The notes under the pieces: generated by a model | Databases searched by the model: none | The model's input: only the letters and a program-made list of their open reading frames with translations | Told to the model about the DNA's origin: nothing | Made by a program: the position numbers and the translations under genes | Shown: piece by piece, positions 5,264 through 11,376 of the stretch | Numbering within the stretch: the stretch's first letter is position 1 | How the letters are laid out: every line of letters begins with the position of its first letter | NCBI GenBank assembly: GCA_905206455.1 | Contig: CAJLHL010000066.1 | Span: 1-13,403 of the forward strand | DNA: 13,403 nucleotides | Reading direction: 5' to 3' | From: an uncultured Eubacteriales bacterium | GTDB lineage: Bacteria; Bacillota; Clostridia; Peptostreptococcales; Anaerovoracaceae

Positions 5264-7717
5264 TTTGTCCTCCTTTTGTTTTTCCGGAGCAGACCGGCGA
5301 GAAATATGGCTGGTCTGCGGATTTTCAAATACTGTTTCCGACGATCCCGCCAAAGGGGCGGAAGTTTTTTCCTCATCCTTATCAGTATAATCCGGGTCGG
5401 AGCCGGAAGAAAGTATTTTATTCGGTTTGAAGAATTTCAATCTCAAGGCATTCGTCACGACGCATACGCTGCTCAGGCTCATGGCTGCTGCGCCAAACAT
5501 CGGATTGAGTTTGAGGCCGAAGGCTGGGTAGAGCAGTCCGGCAGCCAGCGGGATACCGATGCTGTTATAAAAGAACGCCCAGAACAGGTTTTGACGGATA
5601 TTCCGGATAACGGCTTTGCTCAGCTGTACAGCGGTCACCGCATCCAAAAGATCGCTTTTCATCAGTACGATATCCGCGCTCTCGATGGCGACGTCGGTAC
5701 CCGCACCGATCGCGATGCCTACGTCGGCGCGGGCAAGAGCGGGAGCATCATTGATGCCGTCGCCGATCATGGCTACTTTATGGCCGGCGGCCTGAATTTC
5801 CGCAATTTTCTGTTCTTTTTCCTCCGGAAGGACCTGAGAGATAACCTGCCGGATTCCCATGCGTTTCTGTATGGCTTTTGCGGTGCGTTCATTATCTCCG
5901 GTAAGCATGATGACGTCGATGTCCATCTGGTGGAATCGTTGGATAGCCTGGCGGCTGCTCTCCTTTTCCACATCAGCTACGGCGATCATGCCGATAATCT
6001 CATCATTTGCCGCAAATAGAAGCGGAGTTTTTCCCTGATCTGCCAGTTCTCCGAGACGCTGCTGAACGGCGGAGGCCGAGATGCCGCATTCTTCCATAAA
6101 TGCGGTATTTCCGGCCAGGTACTCTGTCTGATCGATTTGCGTGCGGATTCCCCTGCCGCTGACCGCTTCAAATTTTGTGAGCGGGCGCGGAACGATATTT
6201 TTATCATTTCCATAATTCACGACAGCCTCAGCCAGCGGATGTTCGCTCGGAGTCTCGATACTTACTGCGATACGTATCAGCTCTTCTTCAGACAGGCCGG
6301 CCATAGGGATCACATCTGTGACGGCCGGCCGGCCCTCTGTGATCGTACCTGTTTTATCCAAGACTACGGTATCGATGCTGTGGGCGATTTCCAGCGCTTC
6401 GCCGGATTTTATAAGAATTCCGTTTTCTGCGCCTTTACCGGTTCCTACCATGATCGCCACCGGGGTAGCCAATCCCAGAGCGCATGGACACGAGATGACG
6501 AGGATCGCGATGCCGATAGACAGAGCGAATTCAAAAGTCGCGCCCGAGATAATCCAGATGAGGAATGCAGCGGCGGCGATCCCCATGACAACAGGGACGA
6601 AAACACCGGCGATTTTGTCGGCCATTTTTGCGATAGGCGCTTTTGATGAGGAAGCTTCCTCTACCAGACTGATAATCTGGCTCAGGGTAGTGTTTTCTCC
6701 GACCCGGACAGCTCTTCCTTTGAGATAGCCCGTTTTGTTGATCGTAGCGGCGATCAGACGGTCTCCTTCGCTTTTTTCCACAGGGATGCTTTCTCCTGTG
6801 ATGGCGGATTCGTCTACACCGGAAGCTCCCTCTGTGACGACGCCGTCGGCGGGGATCGAAGCGCCGGGTTTTACGATGAAGATGTCGCCTTCCTCGATTT
6901 GTGCGATGGGAATTTCGGTTTCCTGTCCGTTTCGTTCCACGATTGCTGTTTTCGGGGCGAGATCCATGAGTTTTTCGATCGCTTCGCTGGTCTTTCCTTT
7001 TGATTTCGCTTCCAGAAATTTTCCTAAGGTAATCAGTGTGAGAATGGTACCTGCTGACTCAAAATAGATATCCATGCTGTAGCGGCTGACCAGTTCCGCA
7101 TCGCCGTGTCCCAGGCCGTAGCTGAGGCGGAAGATAACGAAAATGCCGTAAATGATAGCTGCGGAAGCTCCTACCGCGATGAGACTGTCCATATTGGGGC
7201 TTCTGTGAATTAAAGTGCGGAATCCCACCTCAAAATACGCCCGGTTCAGCCATACGATAGGAAGCAGGAGAAGAAACTGGGAGAAAGCAAAGGTGACAGC
7301 ATTGGCATCTCCGTGAAAATAGCTGAGCATAAATCCCGGAGGATCTATACCGAGCGCGGAATAAATCATGTGATTCATCGAAATGTACATCAGAGGAATC
7401 AACAGACAGAGTGAAACGATAAATCGGAATTTCAGGTTACGAATCTGCTGTTCCTGAGGCGTGCTGCCCTGCTGTGTCTGCGCCGTGGGCGCGGCAGCGC
7501 CCGCATTTTTTACAGCAGCGCCATATCCGGCACGTATGACAGTCTGTATGATCTCGTCCTCTCCGGTGATATTTTCGTCATAGGAAAGGCGCATGCTGTT
7601 GGTGAGTAGATTAACACTGACATCGGATATACCGTCTAATGCCGATACACATTTTTCGACTCGTGAAGAGCAGGCAGAGCAAGTCATTCCTGTGATCACG
7701 AAATTTTGTTTTTTCAT
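5036..7717 (-). CDS. copA: Cu(I)-exporting P-type ATPase with N- and C-terminal HMA domains
   Basis: An 893-residue P1B-1 ATPase that pumps Cu(I) out of the cell using ATP. Domains in order: N-terminal metal-binding domain with GMTCSAC (10-16); membrane helices from about 96; actuator domain with TGES (307-310); CPC metal site (410-412); phosphorylation motif DKTGT (454-458); HP motif (493-494); hinge GDGIND (652-657); and the copper-subgroup residues YN (717-718) and MSLSS (746-750). A linker of about 55 residues (765-818) leads to a second HMA domain with GMMCHNC (833-839). The start has AAGGAG (7724-7729) with 6-nt spacing. The gene lies 114 nt after csoR in the same direction, so copper-induced expression is expected. 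A strong internal Shine-Dalgarno and ATG precede the C-terminal HMA domain. At 893 residues it is longer than usual CopA proteins because of the fused domain. Confidence 0.96.
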   Translation of the reverse strand: MKKQNFVITGMTCSACSSRVEKCVSALDGISDVSVNLLTNSMRLSYDENITGEDEIIQTVIRAGYGAAVKNAGAAAPTAQTQQGSTPQEQQIRNLKFRFIVSLCLLIPLMYISMNHMIYSALGIDPPGFMLSYFHGDANAVTFAFSQFLLLLPIVWLNRAYFEVGFRTLIHRSPNMDSLIAVGASAAIIYGIFVIFRLSYGLGHGDAELVSRYSMDIYFESAGTILTLITLGKFLEAKSKGKTSEAIEKLMDLAPKTAIVERNGQETEIPIAQIEEGDIFIVKPGASIPADGVVTEGASGVDESAITGESIPVEKSEGDRLIAATINKTGYLKGRAVRVGENTTLSQIISLVEEASSSKAPIAKMADKIAGVFVPVVMGIAAAAFLIWIISGATFEFALSIGIAILVISCPCALGLATPVAIMVGTGKGAENGILIKSGEALEIAHSIDTVVLDKTGTITEGRPAVTDVIPMAGLSEEELIRIAVSIETPSEHPLAEAVVNYGNDKNIVPRPLTKFEAVSGRGIRTQIDQTEYLAGNTAFMEECGISASAVQQRLGELADQGKTPLLFAANDEIIGMIAVADVEKESSRQAIQRFHQMDIDVIMLTGDNERTAKAIQKRMGIRQVISQVLPEEKEQKIAEIQAAGHKVAMIGDGINDAPALARADVGIAIGAGTDVAIESADIVLMKSDLLDAVTAVQLSKAVIRNIRQNLFWAFFYNSIGIPLAAGLLYPAFGLKLNPMFGAAAMSLSSVCVVTNALRLKFFKPNKILSSGSDPDYTDKDEEKTSAPLAGSSETVFENPQTSHISRRSAPEKQKEDKMSEEKKYDAVMEIEGMMCHNCERHVRQALDAIEGVQADVDHEKNTASLTLSADVPDEKLIRAVEEEGYKVLNVTR
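5269..5277 (-). promoter_or_regulatory. Internal Shine-Dalgarno inside copA
   Basis: The minus strand reads AAAAGGAGG and then ACAAA before the in-frame ATG at 5263. Spacing and strength match the initiation sites of csoR and copA themselves. Confidence 0.6.
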
Positions 7718-7831
7718 AAATCTCTCCTTCCTTCCGCAAAAGGCGGCAATGACTGTATCACGGTGCAGACAAACGCAGATACAGATGCTGCGTTGTATCT
7801 TTCTGCCCGGTACAGCCGGATATAAAGATTA
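7718..7831 (-). other. csoR-copA intergenic region with mutually exclusive hairpins
   Basis: These 114 bases hold no gene. GATACAG (7778-7784) can pair with CTGTATC at 7753-7759, and its GATACA can instead pair with TGTATC at 7794-7799. AACGCAG (7772-7778) can also pair with CTGCGTT (7788-7794). There is no T-run, so this is not an intrinsic terminator. It could affect processing or the ratio of CsoR to CopA. Confidence 0.35.
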
Positions 7832-8095
7832 TTATTTCAGAAGTTTTTCCAGAACATGCGTCAGTTCATCGATTCTTTCGGTTCTGTTGGATTCGTCGGT
7901 CTCATTCATGATGCAGCTGTTCATATGAGCGATCAGTATCTCTCTGTTCACTTTGGTGAGAATGGCCTGTGTCGCCATGATCTGATTTGAAACATCGATA
8001 CAGTAACGATCCTGATCCAGCATTCTCAGGATACCGTCCAGCTGCCCCCGGGCAGTCTTCAGCAGTTTTTCTATTTTGGCTTTATCAGCTTTCAT
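7832..8095 (-). CDS. csoR: Copper-sensing transcriptional repressor of the CsoR/RcnR family
   Basis: An 87-residue all-helical DNA-binding protein (DUF156 family) that represses copper-export genes until it binds Cu(I). The family start KIEKLLKTARGQLDGILRML is followed by the metal triad Cys32, His57 and Cys61 (YCIDV; AHMNSCIM). The same Cys-His-Cys arrangement defines copper-binding CsoR and separates it from nickel-sensing RcnR and formaldehyde-sensing FrmR. The start has a near-perfect AAGGAGGT (8101-8108) with 5-nt spacing. It is the first gene of the csoR-copA operon, and an operator-like G-tract palindrome lies between the promoter and the gene, so it should repress itself and copA. Confidence 0.94.
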   Translation of the reverse strand: MKADKAKIEKLLKTARGQLDGILRMLDQDRYCIDVSNQIMATQAILTKVNREILIAHMNSCIMNETDESNRTERIDELTHVLEKLLK

Positions 8096-8113
8096 GATAC
8101 ACCTCCTTAGACT

Positions 8114-8130
8114 ACACCCCTGAGGGGTGT
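8114..8130 (-). promoter_or_regulatory. CsoR operator
   Basis: A perfect palindrome, ACACCCCT (8114-8121) and AGGGGTGT (8123-8130) around a central G. Inverted repeats with C-tract/G-tract arms are the known binding sites of CsoR proteins. It lies just downstream of the -10 element of the operon promoter, where a bound repressor would block initiation. Confidence 0.85.
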
Positions 8131-8143
8131 TTGCGCTATATTT

Positions 8144-8172
8144 AAGATAGATCTTTTTGGCTCAGAAGTCAA
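8144..8172 (-). promoter_or_regulatory. Promoter of the csoR-copA operon
   Basis: On the minus strand TTGACT (8172-8167, five of six) is followed after 17 bp by TATCTT (8149-8144, four of six). The start point would be near 8137, so the operator covers roughly +7 to +23. Confidence 0.65.
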
Positions 8173-8245
8173 GCGGGACAATCGAATGTTAAAGAAAAAA
8201 TTAATAAATATTCCGCAAGTTTCTATATAAAATAATAATATAACG

Positions 8246-8254
8246 TGCTATTAT
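8246..8254 (+). promoter_or_regulatory. Extended -10 promoter upstream of the O-acetylation cassette
   Basis: TGC followed by TATTAT (8249-8254, five of six) forms an extended -10 element, which can work without a good -35; none is visible. Transcription would start near 8261 and run into the terminator at 8310-8337 before reaching the first gene. TATAAC at 8239-8244 is an alternative -10. Confidence 0.45.
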
Positions 8255-8260
8255 GATTAC

Positions 8261-8337
8261 GGTTAAAATTTCAATCGTGAAGACATACTCTATTTTTAGA
8301 TTGTCACGGATGCCTTTAGTAAATAAAGGCATTTTTT
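8261..8337 (+). ncRNA. Candidate small RNA or attenuated leader of the acetylation cassette
   Basis: Promoter and terminator would delimit an RNA of about 77 nt with no open frame worth naming. It can form an upstream hairpin, CGTGA (8276-8280) with TCACG (8304-8308). With a bulge at 8308, the arm can extend to pair 8274-8276 with 8309-8311, which takes up the first bases of the terminator stem. Such competing pairings suit a leader whose readthrough is controlled. It matches no riboswitch class that I recognise. Confidence 0.35.
8310..8337 (+). terminator. Intrinsic terminator upstream of the SGNH gene
   Basis: A perfect 9-bp stem, ATGCCTTTA (8310-8318) with TAAAGGCAT (8324-8332), closes a GTAAA loop and is followed by a T-run (8332-8337). 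It lies between divergent genes, 46 nt before the SGNH start codon. No annotated gene ends before it, so it belongs to a leader or a small RNA. Confidence 0.8.
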
Positions 8338-8383
8338 AGAAGGGATTAACGGGAGATTAACACTTGCGGGGTGGTATGAGAAA

Positions 8384-9187
8384 ATGAAGGTTAAAGTGAG
8401 AAAAAAGAGCCGAATCGCAGTTGCGGTATTGATTTATTTTGTTATCGCGATTTTTATTTTGATTCTGATAAAGTTTCCGGGGGCGGAAAGGATCGATAAT
8501 AACTGGAAGAATGTAGAGTCTGTCGATGCGGGGACGCAGATTCTGAGCAAATATGATTCGCAGGATACTTCTGCTGTTGCAAAGGAAGTTCGTTCGATTC
8601 GTGCCGCGGTCGCTCAGCGTCTGGCGATGGGGGCCAGCGCGGGCGCGAATGCGGGACAGGCCGATCTTGCTGAGATCTTTTCTGACGCGGTGGTGATGGG
8701 GGATTCACAGGCCGAAGCTTTCGAGGCTTACGGTATTCTGCCGGTTAGGAGTGTAGCGGCGACCATCGGACGCAGTATCATTACCGCAGAAGAAGATTAT
8801 GAGAAAACGGTATCGCGAAATCCACGGCAGGTCTTTATTACATATGGAATGAACGATTGCCTGATTTACGGCGGAAATACGGAGAAATTTATTTCCGTCT
8901 ACAGCGATCTCATCGCCAGACTTCAGGAAGATATTCCTGACGTTCAGATTTACGTCTGCTCGATCATCCTGCCGAGTGATGAAGCGATCAGCAAGAAACC
9001 GGATCTGGCAGCGGTGACGAATTATAATGCGGCGCTTCAGCAGCTGTGCGCTCAGCACAGTTTGGTGTATATCGACGCCGGTGCATTGATACGGCCTGAT
9101 ATGTATGCGCCGGACGGCCTGCATATGCAGAAGAGCTTTTACCAGTCCTGGGCTTATTATATGGCTTCCTGCGCTGGTCTCCAGTGA
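8384..9187 (+). CDS. Membrane-anchored SGNH/GDSL-family esterase or acetyltransferase
   Basis: A 267-residue protein with a basic N-terminus, one transmembrane anchor (about 11-30), an Ala-rich spacer to about 95 and an extracellular SGNH hydrolase domain. The catalytic blocks are visible: nucleophile Ser108 in GDSQ (106-109), probable oxyanion Gly129, Asn157 in GMND (155-158), and Asp244 and His247 in DGLH (244-247). SGNH enzymes act on ester-linked acyl groups; next to an MBOAT protein they usually finish or trim O-acetylation of a surface polymer. The ATG is preceded by GGGGTGG (8368-8374) with 9-nt spacing. It is the first gene of a four-gene plus-strand cassette. Whether it adds or removes acetyl groups cannot be decided from sequence. 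Confidence 0.85.
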   Translation: MKVKVRKKSRIAVAVLIYFVIAIFILILIKFPGAERIDNNWKNVESVDAGTQILSKYDSQDTSAVAKEVRSIRAAVAQRLAMGASAGANAGQADLAEIFSDAVVMGDSQAEAFEAYGILPVRSVAATIGRSIITAEEDYEKTVSRNPRQVFITYGMNDCLIYGGNTEKFISVYSDLIARLQEDIPDVQIYVCSIILPSDEAISKKPDLAAVTNYNAALQQLCAQHSLVYIDAGALIRPDMYAPDGLHMQKSFYQSWAYYMASCAGLQ

Positions 9188-9228
9188 GAAGTACAGGGAG
9201 GAATTTTATCGGGAAGGTTGAGAACGTT

Positions 9229-9867
9229 ATGAAGTCTGAGGGAAAAATCGGGAATTTTATACATGAGTTGAGAGAGAATTCTCTTCTGCGTTATAATATC
9301 GTAAAGGGAATTCTGCTGATTCTTCTGGTGATCTTTATCGCCGGTCTTCTGTCGGCGAATGCGGGAAGCGACAAGAGTGTCGAGGAGATCGCGCGAATGG
9401 TAGTGCCGGATCTGACGCAGGAACAGCAGGAGGGCAATCTTTCTTCTGATACGGAGACGAGTCCGCAGCAGAGCGGGGAGCAGGAGAACACGAGCGATGA
9501 AGATGCCGGCGATTCTCAGGAGGAAGGAGTCTTTGACGGAATGGGACAGGCTACAGTCCTGGATTTTAAACGGATCTTCGGCCTGAATGCAGAGGACTAT
9601 GAGGGAATCGCTTACTTTAAACCGGTTTCTCAGATGGATGTGGAGGAGCTTCTGATCGTTAAGGTAAAATCGGAGGAGCAGATGGAGTCTCTGGAAGAGG
9701 CTGCAGACGAGCGCATCGAGAATCAGAAGAAGAGTTTCGATGGATATGGGGCGGCGCAGTGTGCTCTTTTGGAAAAAGCGATTGTCAAGAAAAAAGGAAA
9801 TTTCCTGTTTTACTGCACGTCGCCGGATGCGGAAGAATACTGTAACAGGTTTGTAGACGCGATGTAA
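9229..9867 (+). CDS. DUF4358 domain-containing membrane-anchored protein
   Basis: A 212-residue protein with a short cytoplasmic start, one transmembrane helix (about 24-43), a Glu/Gln/Ser-rich acidic linker (60-103) and an extracellular DUF4358 domain (about 108-212). Signs of the family are GMGQATVLDFKRIFGL, the PVSQMDVEELLIVKVKS core (132-148), a helical segment with ERIENQKKSFDGYG, and KKKGNFLFYC near the end. The function of DUF4358 is unknown; it recurs in Clostridia beside MBOAT and DHHW genes. I chose ATG 9229, with GGGAAGG (9211-9217) upstream. An in-frame GTG at 9184 overlaps the previous stop and would add 15 residues, but has no Shine-Dalgarno. A strong AGGGAGG at 9195-9201 has no standard start codon at the right distance. 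The extracellular acidic linker suggests a spacer through the wall. Confidence 0.78.
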   Translation: MKSEGKIGNFIHELRENSLLRYNIVKGILLILLVIFIAGLLSANAGSDKSVEEIARMVVPDLTQEQQEGNLSSDTETSPQQSGEQENTSDEDAGDSQEEGVFDGMGQATVLDFKRIFGLNAEDYEGIAYFKPVSQMDVEELLIVKVKSEEQMESLEEAADERIENQKKSFDGYGAAQCALLEKAIVKKKGNFLFYCTSPDAEEYCNRFVDAM

Positions 9868-9946
9868 AAAGACCGGATCAGACGGGGTCATTATCAGAGA
9901 ATACAGCAATAATTTAAGTTTTTATGATTTAAGAGAGGCACAGGGG

Positions 9947-11353
9947 ATGGTTTTCAGCAGTATTATTTTCATATTCGCGTTTCTGCCTGTAACGCTGCTG
10001 CTTTATTACGCGGCGCCGGAAGTTTTGAAGAATCCGGTGCTGCTTTTATTCAGCCTTATTTTCTACGCATGGGGAGAGCCTGTTTATGTGGTACTGATGA
10101 TATTCAGTATTATTTTTAATTATTTGATGGGACTCGATATCGAAGAACGGCGGAAGATCGGCAAACAGTCCGCGAAGAGGAGTCTGATTTTTACGATTGC
10201 GGTAGATATCGGTCTGCTGGGATTTTTTAAATATTATGGATTCTTTACGGAAAACCTGAATCAGATTCTCCCTTTCGATCTGCCGTCTGTAGATGTGACG
10301 CTTCCGGTGGGGATTTCTTTCTATACTTTCCAGACGCTTTCTTATGTCATCGATGTCTACCGGGGAGAGACGAAAGTACAGCGGAATCTGATTTCTTTCG
10401 GCTGTTATGTCACGATGTTTCCGCAGCTGATCGCGGGTCCTATCGTTCAGTATAAAGATATCGACGATCAGCTGAAAAATCGCCGCTTATCTGTGAGTCA
10501 GACGGGTGAGGGAGCGGTTCAGTTTATCCGGGGACTGACCAAGAAGGTCATTTTTGCAAATAATATCGGCGCGGTATTTACCGCGATTACGGCGCAGGAT
10601 ATCGCGGATATGTCCGTGCTTTCTGCATGGATGGCCTGTATTGCATATACCTTTCAGATTTATTTCGATTTCGGAGGATACAGCGATATGGCCATCGGCC
10701 TCGGGAAGATGCTGGGCTTCCAATTTAAACCGAACTTCGATCATCCTTATATCTCTACGAGTATTACCGAGTTCTGGAGAAGGTGGCATATTTCTCTGGG
10801 GACCTGGTTCCGGGATTATATCTACATACCGCTGGGCGGAAGTTACGTAACGCCGGCAAAACATATCCGCAATATGTTTGTGGTATGGCTCTTTACCGGT
10901 CTGTGGCACGGAGCCGCGTGGAACTTCGCTTTTTGGGGACTGTACTACGGAGTGCTTCTCACGCTGGAGAAATATTTCCTGCTGAAATATCTGGAAAAAT
11001 CACCGAAGTTTCTGCAGCATCTCTATACGATGGGAATCGTCATGATCGGCTGGGTGTTTTTCTCCAGCCCTTCTCTGGGCAATGCGGCGTCGTTGCTCGG
11101 CGTCATGTTCGGATTCGGCGCTCATCCGCTGGCAGATGATGTGGGTCTGTATTATCTGACCTCCAATCTGCTTCTGATCGGTATCATGATCCTGACCTGC
11201 GGGCCGGCGCTTCACAATCTTCTCGATCGGCTGATTTCAATGTCGAAATCACCGAAAGCCACGGCGTTCGTCTGCTATACGCTGATGTTTGTGCTGTGTA
11301 TCGCTTTCCTCGTAAATGAGACATATAATCCGTTCCTGTATTTCAGGTTCTGA
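9947..11353 (+). CDS. MBOAT family O-acyltransferase (AlgI/PatA-like)
   Basis: A 468-residue membrane-bound O-acyltransferase. Proteins of this family move an acetyl group from a cytoplasmic donor across the membrane for O-acetylation of alginate, peptidoglycan, cellulose or other envelope polymers. Family landmarks are FYAWGEPVY (39-47), LPVGISFYTFQTLSYVID (119-136), FPQLIAGPIVQY (158-169), DFGGYSDMAIGLG (241-253), FWRRWHISLGTWFRDYIYIP (276-295) and WLFTGLWHGAAWNF (314-327). The last holds the conserved catalytic His321. About eleven membrane segments are spread along the protein. The ATG has AAGAGAGG (9931-9938) at 8-nt spacing. No dltA or dltC gene is nearby, so this is AlgI-type rather than the D-alanylation enzyme DltB. 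The acyl acceptor is not indicated by the neighbours. Confidence 0.94.
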   Translation: MVFSSIIFIFAFLPVTLLLYYAAPEVLKNPVLLLFSLIFYAWGEPVYVVLMIFSIIFNYLMGLDIEERRKIGKQSAKRSLIFTIAVDIGLLGFFKYYGFFTENLNQILPFDLPSVDVTLPVGISFYTFQTLSYVIDVYRGETKVQRNLISFGCYVTMFPQLIAGPIVQYKDIDDQLKNRRLSVSQTGEGAVQFIRGLTKKVIFANNIGAVFTAITAQDIADMSVLSAWMACIAYTFQIYFDFGGYSDMAIGLGKMLGFQFKPNFDHPYISTSITEFWRRWHISLGTWFRDYIYIPLGGSYVTPAKHIRNMFVVWLFTGLWHGAAWNFAFWGLYYGVLLTLEKYFLLKYLEKSPKFLQHLYTMGIVMIGWVFFSSPSLGNAASLLGVMFGFGAHPLADDVGLYYLTSNLLLIGIMILTCGPALHNLLDRLISMSKSPKATAFVCYTLMFVLCIAFLVNETYNPFLYFRF

Positions 11354-11376
11354 TCTGCCGGAAAGGAAGGAGACAG

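Noticed and set aside
5276..6019. Plus-strand frame of 247 codons inside copA
   Set aside because: It is antisense to strongly conserved ATPase motifs (GDGIND region), has no ribosome binding site and gives a non-natural composition.
8744..8756. Possible mobile-element borders or attachment sites around the acetylation cassette
   Set aside because: No transposase, integrase, tRNA or flanking direct repeat was found anywhere in the window.
9157..9909. Minus-strand frame of 250 codons opposite the DUF4358 gene
   Set aside because: The plus-strand DUF4358 protein has a recognisable family pattern, while the antisense product is Leu/Arg/His-rich without any motif.
9947..11353. DltB (teichoic acid D-alanylation)
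   Set aside because: No dltA, dltC or dltD-like gene is adjacent, and the flanking DHHW and SGNH proteins fit AlgI-type O-acetylation better.
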